In this document: piece after piece, positions 22,084 to 30,469 of the stretch
Position numbering within the stretch: the first letter of the stretch is position 1
Layout of the letters: each line of letters opens with the position of its first letter
Assembly (NCBI RefSeq): GCF_034366625.1
Contig: NZ_JAXMIH010000019.1
Span: 62,001-126,000, forward strand
DNA: 64,000 bases
Direction of reading: 5' to 3'
DNA from: Prosthecobacter sp.
GTDB lineage: Bacteria; Verrucomicrobiota; Verrucomicrobiia; Verrucomicrobiales; Verrucomicrobiaceae
Translations under genes and position numbers: made by a program
Notes under the pieces: generated by a model
What the model was told of the DNA's origin: nothing
The model's input: the letters and a program-made list of their open reading frames with translations, nothing else
Database searches by the model: none

Positions 22084-23702
22084 GGTGGGGCGACGGGAAG
22101 GAAGTAGGACTCCAGCCACGCATCACGCGGCAGGAAGGTGGCAAAGGCGGGGCCGCTGTTGGTGGCGGCGGGGACGGCGGGATCGCTGTCGCCGGTGAAG
22201 AGAAGGCGGCTGGGATTGGTGCCACCGGCGGCACGGCGTTTGACCGTCCAGTTGGTCATGACACCACCGATCCAGCGCACGGTGCGTGTCAGCGCATTGG
22301 GCATGTTGAACATGATGCTCTGGAATTCGTTTACGAGGACGCAGCGCCAGCGGAACTCGGTGCCGCTGATGGGATTGTTGACCCAGGAGAATTCGACGGG
22401 GCGGCCGTTGTCGTCCTGGAAGGCGAGGACATGGCGGCGGTTGTTCTCGCGCTCGAAGCGGACGTCACGCACCCAGCGCCCCTTGGCGCCGTTGGGCATG
22501 ACGGTGATGATGACGGGCTTCAAGGAGGCCGCATTTTCAAAGGCGGCGGCGTTGCTCTGACCGACGAAGATGATCTGATCGACGACGCCATAGATACGCA
22601 TGTTTTTGAGATAGGCGCTGTCGAGCTTGATGAAGAGCACCTTCAGCTTGTCATCGTAACCGGAAGGCCAGCCGGGCGGTGTGTAGGTGGGGTTCTTCTG
22701 TTCGGCGATCCAGTAGGCCTCGGTGGCGGAGTTGAAAACGCCGGACACGTCGATGGTGATGGTGGCGGTGCGGCCTGCGGCGGCCTCGCGATCCTGGAAG
22801 TGCCAGAGGGAGTTGTCGGGGTTGTCGTCATTGCGCACGACTTTGAGGTAGCCGAGGTGACGGCGGTCGCCGCTGCCACCGATGGGGCCGGTAGTGCTGG
22901 GAACGACGGGCATGTTGGATGGCATCAATGGATTGCCATTCATGTCCGTGCCATAAACGGGGTAGGGGATGGAGGGCGGCTCCGCCGCCGCATGCGACTG
23001 GATGTAGAGCGACTTCGTACGGAAGGGAAGCTGCAACGGGCTGGGCGTGCTGCTGACGAAGAACGAAGGCGGATGACGCACGACGGTGCGGCCTTCGACG
23101 GTCCAGTGGGCGTTATGTCCGGCGCTGCCGGAGCCGGCATTGCGGTAGATGTCGAGTTCGGTGCCGATGCTGTCGGGTTTGCGATAGACGCAGAAGACAT
23201 CGCCATTGAGCACGGGCGGCATGGTTTTGAGGAACTGCCAGGCGTTGTAGTCGTCGATGTTGCCGGCGACACCGGAGGAGGGACGTGCAAGCTGCTCGAC
23301 GGTGAGGTACGAGGCGCCTGGACGCAGACCGGTGTGGTTGAAGGGAAACACGGTGGTCATGCCGCCCGCCGTGCTGGTGGAGGTGTACACGTTGAGATTG
23401 TTCCAACCGTTGACGGTGTTGAAGCCGCCGATGTCGCTGCCGAGAACGGTGTTTTGAGCAGCGGCCATCGTGCCGTTGCGCTCGAAACCCTTGTCAGTGA
23501 TGCACTGCCAGCTGAGGAGGCGTGAGCTCTCGACACCGATGCGGCGTTTGGTGATGTCCTCCAGATAACTGACCTGCGCGGCCCGTGTGCTCATGAGGGT
23601 AACCCAGGAAGAGACAAAGATGCCGCTCACAATCATGAGCATGAGCGCCGCTGCCATGAGGGCGCCGCGTGTGCTGCGATGAGAGTGGCGTGGGATGCGC
23701 AT
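22080..23702 (-). CDS. GspK/PilX-like minor pilin component
   Basis: A 540-residue protein. The N-terminus RSTRG/ALMAAALMLMIVSGIF looks like a prepilin signal followed by a helix, but position 5 is Ala instead of Glu, as in GspK tip pseudopilins and PilX relatives. The remainder is a large Asn/Gly-rich, beta-strand-like region with no recognised domain (for example VIITVMPNGAKGRWVRDV and FRWRCVLVNEFQSIMFN). Large size and a missing Glu5 both suit a tip-initiating subunit. The stop overlaps the next prepilin's ATG by 4 bases, and the gene starts 9 bases after the previous prepilin gene. Confidence 0.6.
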   Translation of the reverse strand: MRIPRHSHRSTRGALMAAALMLMIVSGIFVSSWVTLMSTRAAQVSYLEDITKRRIGVESSRLLSWQCITDKGFERNGTMAAAQNTVLGSDIGGFNTVNGWNNLNVYTSTSTAGGMTTVFPFNHTGLRPGASYLTVEQLARPSSGVAGNIDDYNAWQFLKTMPPVLNGDVFCVYRKPDSIGTELDIYRNAGSGSAGHNAHWTVEGRTVVRHPPSFFVSSTPSPLQLPFRTKSLYIQSHAAAEPPSIPYPVYGTDMNGNPLMPSNMPVVPSTTGPIGGSGDRRHLGYLKVVRNDDNPDNSLWHFQDREAAAGRTATITIDVSGVFNSATEAYWIAEQKNPTYTPPGWPSGYDDKLKVLFIKLDSAYLKNMRIYGVVDQIIFVGQSNAAAFENAASLKPVIITVMPNGAKGRWVRDVRFERENNRRHVLAFQDDNGRPVEFSWVNNPISGTEFRWRCVLVNEFQSIMFNMPNALTRTVRWIGGVMTNWTVKRRAAGGTNPSRLLFTGDSDPAVPAATNSGPAFATFLPRDAWLESYFLPVAPP

Positions 23703-23711
23703 GAGGTGGAT

Positions 23712-24695
23712 TCAAAGGGCCGGGAACATCGGCACGGTGAACATGAAGGCGGTGCGCCCGGCCATTTGGTTGTAGGCCTGGCGCGGATCGCTGGTGGCAA
23801 AGGTGTTCGCCACCGGGCCGAGATGGCGCGCGGCGGGATCCGGCCACCAGATGAAATAGAAGGGGCGTTCCGAGGCACGCTTGAAGCGTTCGATGGTGGC
23901 GGGCGTCTCCCGCAGCGCGAGACGTGTGGCACGTTCGAAAGTGATGAACAGCGGCGTGAAGCCATCACTGGCCCACTGGGTGGTGTTGGTGGGATTCGGC
24001 ACGGATGGCGAAAAAAACACCTCGTAACCGCCCATGTAGCTGAGGGTGGATGGCGTGGTGCTCGTGGCAGAGTCGGCGTAGCGTTTCACCGAGGCAAAAG
24101 TGCCGTTCGGCTCGGTGGTTCCGGTGAAACGGATGATGTCGATGTCGTAAATGGCGTTCACCTTGAGATAACCGGCATACTTGCTGTAACCGAGCACGAA
24201 GATGCTGGCGTTCTGCGGCACCGCCGTGCCGTCATTGAGCGGATTGCGGTAGTCGCGGTACAACGTGTCCGGCACGCTGGCGTTGGTGATGATGTGGACA
24301 CGAAATTTCTGCGGTGTGTCGAGTTCTTCATGCAGCGCCGGGTTGTAGGCGATGATGGACGGCCTCCAGGTGTTCATGCCATCGCGCGGCAGACAGAAAA
24401 CGGTGGTGGCGCTGAGCGTGTCAGTCACGAATTGCTCGCGCAGCTCCTCCGCCTGTGACAGCGCGCCGTATTGAGGTGCCATGGCGGTATTGAGAGTGGC
24501 GCTGGAGAGACCGTAAAAATTCTGCATGCGGGCGGTGCCCAGCGGCACGGTGACGATGGAGGAGACGCTCGGCTGACTGCGCACAATGGTGCCGTAGGAA
24601 ACGACGGCCCCGCCGATGACCACGGCGGAGAGCGCGAGCACCAGCAGGAGTTCCACGGAGGTGAAGCCCCCCGGCTGATGGACGCGACGGTTCAT
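23712..24695 (-). CDS. Type IV prepilin-like protein
   Basis: 327 residues. A short basic leader ends in a cleavage site: MNRRVHQPGG/FTSVELLLVLA, with Glu5 and a hydrophobic helix AVVIGGAVVSYGTI. The mature globular part (~280 residues) is large for a pilin and has no recognised domain. It contains Thr/Ser-rich strands and aromatic stretches (FYFIWWPDPAAR). Its ATG overlaps the stop of the PilP-like gene (ATGA), so it is translated with the alignment-complex genes. It may be a minor pilin such as a GspJ/PilW analogue. Confidence 0.75.
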   Translation of the reverse strand: MNRRVHQPGGFTSVELLLVLALSAVVIGGAVVSYGTIVRSQPSVSSIVTVPLGTARMQNFYGLSSATLNTAMAPQYGALSQAEELREQFVTDTLSATTVFCLPRDGMNTWRPSIIAYNPALHEELDTPQKFRVHIITNASVPDTLYRDYRNPLNDGTAVPQNASIFVLGYSKYAGYLKVNAIYDIDIIRFTGTTEPNGTFASVKRYADSATSTTPSTLSYMGGYEVFFSPSVPNPTNTTQWASDGFTPLFITFERATRLALRETPATIERFKRASERPFYFIWWPDPAARHLGPVANTFATSDPRQAYNQMAGRTAFMFTVPMFPAL

Positions 24696-25534
24696 TTGGG
24701 CGCAGGCGTTGGATTGCCGAAGAGCATGCGGACCACGGATTCAACGGCGGGCGAGGGCGGTGGTGCGGCCGGTGGCGGTGTCTCCACCGGTTTTTGCGGA
24801 GCAGCGGCCTGCACGGGCGGCGGCGTGACCGGCCCTTTCACTGTCTGCGGCTGCGGTGGCGTGGTGGCAGGAATGGGATCCTCCGGGACGGCTTCCGCGC
24901 GCAGCGGTTGCGGCTCGGCGGCAGGCGTTGCTGGCGGGGCATTCTGCTGACGGGACTCAAGATCGTGCAAAGGGAGATCCATCGTGGCATTGGCCCCCTT
25001 GGTGTTTTGCCCTTCCTCTTCGGTCTGGCCGAGCATCTGGTAGCGCACCTTGGGGGAGATGTTGATCGGAATGATCATGAGCTTCGGTGGCAGGCCGGTG
25101 GCGCGCTTTTCCTGCCAGGCGAGTTCGATGTACTGCGAGGTGATGTTTTTTACTTTCAATTCCACCAGCTGTTCCGGCAGCACGGGCGGCACGACACCGC
25201 CGGTTTCGAGAATGATGTTTCCCAGCAGCACGCGCATGCGTCCGTCCTGCATGCGCTTTGTGCCCACCACAGGGAGTTTCAACAACTTGTCACGAACGCG
25301 GTTTTCCTCGGTGTCACCGGGCGCCAGGCGGTTCTGCGCCTCGGATTCGGATTCAAAGGGATTGTGTTCCTCTGGTTTGACGTTTTCAGGCGTCTTCTCA
25401 TCCGGCAGGACCAGTTGGTATTGCACACGCTTTTCGCCTTCCTCTCCCACGACTGCCTCCTGGGCATGGAGGCAGGGAGCCATGATCGTGCAGATCAGGC
25501 AGGAGAGCAGAATCAGTCTGTAAATGCGGTTCAT
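24692..25534 (-). CDS. PilP/GspC-like secreted lipid-less periplasmic protein
   Basis: 280 residues. A signal peptide (MNRIYRLILLSCLICTIMAP, cleaved near AQE) is followed by an acidic linker with HNPFESESEAQ, reminiscent of the DPF motif of PilP/GspC. The core (~90-165) has RMRVLLGNIILETGGVVPPV and VKNITSQYIELAW, the strand pattern of the HR/PilP domain. A Pro/Ala/Gln-rich tail of ~90 residues follows. PilP links the inner-membrane PilN-PilO complex to the secretin; position after PilO- and PilN-like genes (gap 3 bases) supports the call. Homology is weak by eye. Confidence 0.55.
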   Translation of the reverse strand: MNRIYRLILLSCLICTIMAPCLHAQEAVVGEEGEKRVQYQLVLPDEKTPENVKPEEHNPFESESEAQNRLAPGDTEENRVRDKLLKLPVVGTKRMQDGRMRVLLGNIILETGGVVPPVLPEQLVELKVKNITSQYIELAWQEKRATGLPPKLMIIPINISPKVRYQMLGQTEEEGQNTKGANATMDLPLHDLESRQQNAPPATPAAEPQPLRAEAVPEDPIPATTPPQPQTVKGPVTPPPVQAAAPQKPVETPPPAAPPPSPAVESVVRMLFGNPTPAPK

Positions 25535-25537
25535 GGG

Positions 25538-26149
25538 TTAGGATTTTTTGGCTTTGTCCTTTTCCTTGGCCGCTTTCTCCTTGGCCTTGATCTTGTCGGC
25601 ATCTGCGGCGGCGAGATCAAAGATGGGGGTTTCAAAGGAGACCTCCATCTTCAACTGGCGTCCGGTGCTGCCGCCGGTGATCTGCACCACTTTCATGCGT
25701 GCCGTAGGCAGGCGGCGTTCGATGTCGCCCAGCCAGTTGAGCACCTTGGCATATTCTTCCTCGATGGTGAGCGTGGTGAGGACGGATTTTGGGATGAGTT
25801 TGTTCCCTGCGGCCATTTTCAACTCGGTCTTGCGTTCGCGCACGAGATTGATGCCACGTTCACGCAGACTCAGCTCGATGGTTTGTTCCGCCTCCTGCTG
25901 GGTTTGCACGCGGTCAATCGCCGGCAGCCAGGAACGCAGGAAGCGGCGCACATCCTCGGTGTCCGTTTTGAACATGGCGGTTTCGATCTCGGCGGTGGAG
26001 CGCTCGGTTTCGGCGGTGACGGCGGCGTTTTCGGCTTCCTCAGCAGCGGCGCGTGTGGTGCCCACCGTGTTGTGGATGATCTGCGCGGTGTAGGTCATCG
26101 CGCCGATGATCAGCAGCAGGAAGACGCAGGCGAGTTGTTTCGGGTTCAT
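25538..26149 (-). CDS. PilO-like alignment-complex protein
   Basis: 203 residues: one N-terminal transmembrane helix (LACVFLLLIIGAMTYTAQII), a coiled-coil region rich in Ala/Glu/Thr (~30-80), a small alpha/beta periplasmic domain (~85-175, with VLNWLGDIERRLPTARMKVV) and a lysine-rich tail. This is the layout of PilO. The order PilM-PilN-PilO-PilP here equals the conserved pilMNOP order, which carries much of the assignment. It would link the cytoplasmic PilM to the secretin side. Confidence 0.6.
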   Translation of the reverse strand: MNPKQLACVFLLLIIGAMTYTAQIIHNTVGTTRAAAEEAENAAVTAETERSTAEIETAMFKTDTEDVRRFLRSWLPAIDRVQTQQEAEQTIELSLRERGINLVRERKTELKMAAGNKLIPKSVLTTLTIEEEYAKVLNWLGDIERRLPTARMKVVQITGGSTGRQLKMEVSFETPIFDLAAADADKIKAKEKAAKEKDKAKKS

Positions 26150-26173
26150 GGCAGAAGGGCGAAGTTGAGGAGG

Positions 26174-26728
26174 TTATTCCGTCTGGCGCACGAGCGTGGA
26201 GTGGTACTCGACGACATCGTCGTTTTTGGTCTGCTGCGGCGAATAGGAGCGGTAGAGAAGCTGGCCGAGTGCGGATTCGATGGCGGCAAGTTCGTTGGAC
26301 ACTTTGGAGCCGTTCAGATGAATCGTGAGCGCGATGTTGGCAGGCACCTGCTCACTGCGTTCGAGGGCCACCTGGGTGATGCGCGTCTCCGTTTGCACGG
26401 CACGGGCGATCTTGACGGCGATGGGCTGGATGTTGCGCGCGCCTTCCATCCACTGGGCGACCTTCTCCGCCTTCGTGGCCTCGGATTCGAGATCCGACAT
26501 TTCGTTTTTGAAGGAGTCACGCTGGGCTTCACTGAGTTTCTGGCGCTCCTCGGCTTCTGTTTTCTGCTTGAGGGCACGTTTGTAGTTGAAGTAATCCATC
26601 GTCATCACGTAGGCGCTGCCGACCAGCGCCACGTAAAAGATCACCGGAATCGCGCGGAAGGTCGAGGGCAGACGGCGCGAGGTGTCGGTGCGCGGCGTCT
26701 TGAAATCGTGGCAGAGGTATTCGTTCAT
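26174..26728 (-). CDS. PilN-like alignment-complex protein
   Basis: 184 residues from ATG 26728. A short cytoplasmic N-terminus, a transmembrane helix (AIPVIFYVALVGSAYVMTMD), a long charged coiled coil (~65-110, KRALKQKTEAEERQKLSEAQ), then a small alpha/beta domain (ITQVALERSEQVPANIALTI). The classic PilN N-terminal INLLP motif is not evident, though short N-terminal residues could contact PilM. A TTG at 26746 that overlaps the PilM-like stop is an alternative start. It is 24 bases upstream of the PilO-like gene. Confidence 0.6.
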   Translation of the reverse strand: MNEYLCHDFKTPRTDTSRRLPSTFRAIPVIFYVALVGSAYVMTMDYFNYKRALKQKTEAEERQKLSEAQRDSFKNEMSDLESEATKAEKVAQWMEGARNIQPIAVKIARAVQTETRITQVALERSEQVPANIALTIHLNGSKVSNELAAIESALGQLLYRSYSPQQTKNDDVVEYHSTLVRQTE

Positions 26729-26742
26729 GGGGTGCGGTTGGA

Positions 26743-27612
26743 TCAATGTTCGCCAATGATGGTCCAGAGCAGGTCATCCTGCGTGAGATCGGCGGCGCCG
26801 ACCTTTTCGAGATGCAGCATCAGTTCAGTGCGGAATTTATTGTCATGGCCGTCGCCGACGAAATAAACCGGGCTGCCCTGCGGGACTTTGGTGAGCAGCG
26901 GGCTGATGATTTGCAACGCGGTTTCAACCGCCTCAGGCCCGAGGCCGCTGCGGCAGCGAATGTCGCGCCACTGGCCTTCCTGCTGTACCAGAACGGCCAG
27001 CGAACCTTCACACGCGGCGATGAGGACGAAATCCGTGGGGGTTCCGCCGGAACTCGCGCGGTAGATGCTCAGGATCGCATGCTCCAGCATGGAAAACAGG
27101 CCGCAGCAGACACGCCCAGGCTTCAGATTGACCGTTTTGAGCACGTCCTCGGTTACTTTGACCAGCGACTCTTCGACGGCGAGCAGGAGGCTCGCGGTGG
27201 TCTCGGGGTGATGGCAGATGGCGTAGCGTTTGCCACGATCATATTTGGGACCGAGCACGGCGCGCGGGTTGGTGCGCAGCAGGCTCACACAGTTGTCGCC
27301 ACGCATGAGGTTGTTTTCGAGGCTGATGATGAACCGGTGGTTCACGGAAACAGAGCACCAGCCGCCTTCCACCATGCCACGCCATTCATCCCCGCGCTGC
27401 GGAGCGGCGTCGGCGAGTTCGCCCTCCTGCATGCCGCCCTCCTCGAACCGGCCGCGTTTGTTGATGGAACGCCAGCTCACGGAGCCGCGGCTGACGTTGA
27501 TAAGAAGAGATTTGCGCGATTCAAAGCGTTTTCCCCACGGGACTGCGGAGTCGTCGGGGTCGGCTTTGAAAGCGGCGAAGCTCAAGACAGATTTGATTTC
27601 ATCCAACAGCAT
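26743..27612 (-). CDS. PilM-like actin-fold protein (degenerate)
   Basis: About 289 residues from ATG 27612, overlapping the PilT-like stop by 14 bases. Fold hints: the C-terminal SPVYFVGDGHDNKFRTELML resembles the VxLxGGGA segment of actin-like PilM, and LSIYRASSGGTPTDFVLIAA fits a second lobe. The N-terminal phosphate-1 loop (DIGSS in PilM) is replaced by NVSRGSVSW, so ATP binding may be lost or changed. The call rests mainly on its position between the PilT-like gene and the PilN/PilO/PilP-like genes. Confidence 0.5.
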   Translation of the reverse strand: MLLDEIKSVLSFAAFKADPDDSAVPWGKRFESRKSLLINVSRGSVSWRSINKRGRFEEGGMQEGELADAAPQRGDEWRGMVEGGWCSVSVNHRFIISLENNLMRGDNCVSLLRTNPRAVLGPKYDRGKRYAICHHPETTASLLLAVEESLVKVTEDVLKTVNLKPGRVCCGLFSMLEHAILSIYRASSGGTPTDFVLIAACEGSLAVLVQQEGQWRDIRCRSGLGPEAVETALQIISPLLTKVPQGSPVYFVGDGHDNKFRTELMLHLEKVGAADLTQDDLLWTIIGEH

Positions 27613-28663
27613 AAATAGAAGTGAGTTGTTCTTTGGAAAGGAAGTCGTACACCTCATGTTCGGTGTAGCCGGTCTTGCGTGCGGTGGAAGGCTTCCAGCC
27701 GTCGGCCATGCGCATGTTCAAACAGCGCTCGAAGCTCACCATGCCGCGTGTGAATCCCGCCTCGAGCTCCTGGTCGAGGTTTTTGAATTCACCGCGGCGG
27801 ATCATGCCGCACACGGAATCGTAGGGGAGCAGCAGTTCGTGAATGGGGAAGCGTTTGCCGCGGTTTTCATCAAACAGCAGGCGCTGGCAGAGAATGCCGC
27901 GGATGGAGTCTGCGAAAGAGAGCATGGCGTTCTCCATGCGGTCGCTCGGGATGAGCTTGAGATAGCGTTGCACCGTCTGTGCTGCCGAGGATGTGTGCAG
28001 TGTGGCGACGACGACGTGGCCGGTTTCCGCCGCCTGTAGCGCGATCTCTGCGGTCTCGCCGTCACGAATTTCTCCCACCAGAATCACGTCGGGCGCCTGA
28101 CGAAGAGCGGCACGCAGGGATTTGTTGAAGTCGAGTTCATCCGTGCCGATCTCACGTTGCGAGACGAGCGAGGGAATGCCGGAAGGATAGACGAACTCGA
28201 TGGGATCCTCGAACGTGAGCACATGCTCCTGCCGGCGCTTGGCCCGTTCGAGAATCATGGAGGCAATCGTGGTCGATTTACCGGAGCCGGTGGCACCACA
28301 GACCAGAAACAGACCGTTCTTTGCCTCCAGGAAAGCTTTGATGGCAGGCGGCGGCACCATGAGCTTGCTGATGTCCGGGATGCATTCGGGCAGCAGTCGC
28401 AGCACCCAGCGCGGACGACCACGCGTGACCATGCGGTTCACACGATAGCGGCGGGGGCCGAGCTGGAGGGCGTAGTCGATGCAGCCGGCGGTGAACTCCA
28501 GCGGGCGTTCCGGCTGGTAGATGAATGAGTCGTAGAACAGCTTGCCGTTGCGCTTGTAGGTGAGCGCTTCCCACGGAGTGACGTAAAAGTCGCTGACGCC
28601 GGAATCCTTCGACAGATGAAGCATCCGGTAGCCGAGCTGACTGCGTTCGTGAATGTCTTCCAT
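27599..28663 (-). CDS. pilT: PilT-like pilus ATPase
   Basis: A 354-residue secretion-superfamily ATPase. The N-terminal domain is ~120 residues. Motifs: Walker A GATGSGKSTTIASMI (~135), Asp box LTFEDPIEFVY, Walker B VILVGEIRDGETAEIALQA, and His box VVVATLHTSSAAQT. The C-terminus is a short helical region. The size and lack of the PilB-type N1 domain and of a CxxC zinc motif favour PilT/PilU (retraction) over PilB or GspE (extension). The usual extension partner is absent here. It is 20 bases downstream of the adhesin-like prepilin gene and overlaps the PilM-like start. Confidence 0.85.
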   Translation of the reverse strand: MEDIHERSQLGYRMLHLSKDSGVSDFYVTPWEALTYKRNGKLFYDSFIYQPERPLEFTAGCIDYALQLGPRRYRVNRMVTRGRPRWVLRLLPECIPDISKLMVPPPAIKAFLEAKNGLFLVCGATGSGKSTTIASMILERAKRRQEHVLTFEDPIEFVYPSGIPSLVSQREIGTDELDFNKSLRAALRQAPDVILVGEIRDGETAEIALQAAETGHVVVATLHTSSAAQTVQRYLKLIPSDRMENAMLSFADSIRGILCQRLLFDENRGKRFPIHELLLPYDSVCGMIRRGEFKNLDQELEAGFTRGMVSFERCLNMRMADGWKPSTARKTGYTEHEVYDFLSKEQLTSIYAVG

Positions 28664-28683
28664 GAGGTGGTGGTGGTGGCGTG

Positions 28684-30282
28684 TTAATGGTTGCTGGTGA
28701 AGCGAGCGCGCAGTTCCGCCTTCGCAGTGGCACCTTCAAAAATGAGGAATTTGTTTCCCTGCACGACGCCGGCACCTGGATCGAGCGTGACCCAGGAAAG
28801 CTCCAGGCGGTATTCGACGCCGTCGATGGTGACACGGACATCCGTGGTGGGATTTTTGAGTTCCACGACGTCGGCGCTGGCGAGGCGGTCGCTCGTGTTT
28901 TCGGTGCTGGTGAGGCCGAGGTCGATGTGCGTGGTGAAATTCAACGCCGGCTGAGTCATGGTCAGATTCACGGAGAGGGTGACGCCGGTGGCCTCGCTGT
29001 TGTAGAACGTGGTGCCGTTGAGCATCATCAGCTCCCCAAACTTGAACCAGGTGTTCGGCGTGATGGTGTCGAATGCCTCGCGTGTGAAGCTGAGTACGTT
29101 TTCGACGCCGGCATCGAGGTATTCGCCGTTGCCGAGGTCAAGCTTGGTGTTGCCGTGCTTGAAGGTGGAGGTTTCGCTGCCGTTTTGAATGGTGGTGACG
29201 AGGTTGGTGCCACCGATGGCGTTGCCCCAGTTGCCTTCGCCGGTGCCGCTGAAACTACTGGTAAGCCGGTAGTAGGTCTGGGAGGTCGTGGAACTGGTGG
29301 AGTATTCGGCGGGGCGCGTCGTTTCATTGCGCGCCTGGAGATTCATCGCTGGAGTGAGCGGAATGGAAGCACCGGTGAATTCGATCCAGGTACCAGAGTT
29401 GATGCGATACATGAGCTTGGAAACCTCAGGCAAAGCACCGTTGGGACTGATGGTGGCCGAGCTGGGAAAACTGGCGAAGGCAAAGGTGCCGCCGGCCGGA
29501 GTGATGACGGGGCGCGGCAGTTTCGTCACCGTGGGAGGCGTGGAAGGGTCTCCACCACCGCCGCCTGAGCCCCCGCTGCCGCCATCGCTCTCATCTGCAG
29601 GCGGGTCGCCTGATGTGGGGGAGGATTCGTTCGGATCGAACCCATTGGCAGGGGTTGGGGTACCAAAAGGTTGTGGATTGAGGTAATTGGCCGCCGGATC
29701 TGAAACCGAAGCACCCCAAATCCAGCCTTTGGTGCTCGAATTGAAAGCCACGGACGACTTGGTCCGTGTTTCGGTGCCGAAGTCCGTTCCGGCGAGGGAT
29801 TCGTCGAGATAGAATTCAGAAACGGCGGTTCCACTGGCCTTGGTCAATTCGAAACGGTTCTTGGTTCGGTTCCAGACCACTCTCGGATTGTTGTCATTGT
29901 CTGGCTGCGAAGTCATCTTGGCGCGCAGCCGTCCATCTAACAGCCTGCCTGAGACAGCTCCTACATGACGCTGCCATTCCGACTGCGGGCGGATGCGCTT
30001 CATTTTGTCGAGGACCGCCTGGGGACTGGTAAGGCCAGCCAGATTGCCACCATCTGCCACATACAAGGCCACCATTTGATTGAGTGTCGAGACATCCGAT
30101 TCGAGCTTGGCCACGCGGGCGGAACCGGCATCATCAGTGATGAGGGAGACGCCCAAGGTAACAATCACCCCGATGATGGCGATTGTGATGACCAGTTCGA
30201 GCAACGAAAAGCCGGCACGGCAGATCGAACTGCGTGAGGCTGAATCGCAAACCGTGAATCTGCTCGATAGCATAACTGGCAT
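28684..30282 (-). CDS. Prepilin fused to an adhesin-like C-terminal region
   Basis: A 532-residue protein. A type IV prepilin signal, CRAG/FSLLELVITIAIIGVIV with Glu5, is followed by a pilin helix and a ~150-residue pseudopilin-like region. A Gly/Ser/Asp/Pro linker (~215-245, GGSGGSGGGGGD) comes next. Then a CHB_HEX/chitobiase-C-like sandwich (PVITPAGGTFAFASFPSS and MYRINSGTWIEFTG), and a choice-of-anchor-K-like beta region (NWGNAIGGTNLVTTIQNG, LSFTREAFDTI, FKFGELMMLNGTTFYNSEAT). The combination suggests a pilus tip subunit that binds glycan or surface. It is the first gene of the minus-strand pilus operon and divergent from the secretin gene. Confidence 0.7.
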   Translation of the reverse strand: MPVMLSSRFTVCDSASRSSICRAGFSLLELVITIAIIGVIVTLGVSLITDDAGSARVAKLESDVSTLNQMVALYVADGGNLAGLTSPQAVLDKMKRIRPQSEWQRHVGAVSGRLLDGRLRAKMTSQPDNDNNPRVVWNRTKNRFELTKASGTAVSEFYLDESLAGTDFGTETRTKSSVAFNSSTKGWIWGASVSDPAANYLNPQPFGTPTPANGFDPNESSPTSGDPPADESDGGSGGSGGGGGDPSTPPTVTKLPRPVITPAGGTFAFASFPSSATISPNGALPEVSKLMYRINSGTWIEFTGASIPLTPAMNLQARNETTRPAEYSTSSTTSQTYYRLTSSFSGTGEGNWGNAIGGTNLVTTIQNGSETSTFKHGNTKLDLGNGEYLDAGVENVLSFTREAFDTITPNTWFKFGELMMLNGTTFYNSEATGVTLSVNLTMTQPALNFTTHIDLGLTSTENTSDRLASADVVELKNPTTDVRVTIDGVEYRLELSWVTLDPGAGVVQGNKFLIFEGATAKAELRARFTSNH

Positions 30283-30431
30283 AGTAAATATTCAAACAGA
30301 CCTAAATTCAAGGTAAAGATATGGAAATTATTGTTTAAGTCAGTGATTTGAATGAAAACTTGACGTTTACTTCACTAAGCATGAGATTCTTCATAAACGA
30401 AAAGTCAGCACGCTGTGGTGTTAAATGCCAT

Positions 30432-30460
30432 TTGATTTGTTTTTCCATTAATGTTATAAT
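30432..30460 (+). promoter_or_regulatory. Sigma-70-like promoter of the secretin gene
   Basis: TTGATT (30432-30437), a 17-base spacer, then TATAAT (30455-30460) in a markedly AT-rich divergent region. The predicted start of transcription (~30467) would be about 3 bases before the ATG at 30470, so the mRNA may be nearly leaderless. No ribosome-binding site is visible. Confidence 0.65.
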
Positions 30461-30469
30461 TATAATAAT

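Noticed and set aside
24794..26866. 690-codon plus-strand frame opposite the pilus genes
   Set aside because: Shadow frame (His/Gly/Leu-rich) over PilN-, PilO- and PilP-like genes that have coherent membrane and coiled-coil features.
28684..30282. Split of the adhesin-like prepilin into two genes
   Set aside because: The frame is continuous across the Gly-rich linker with no stop or alternative start having a ribosome site.
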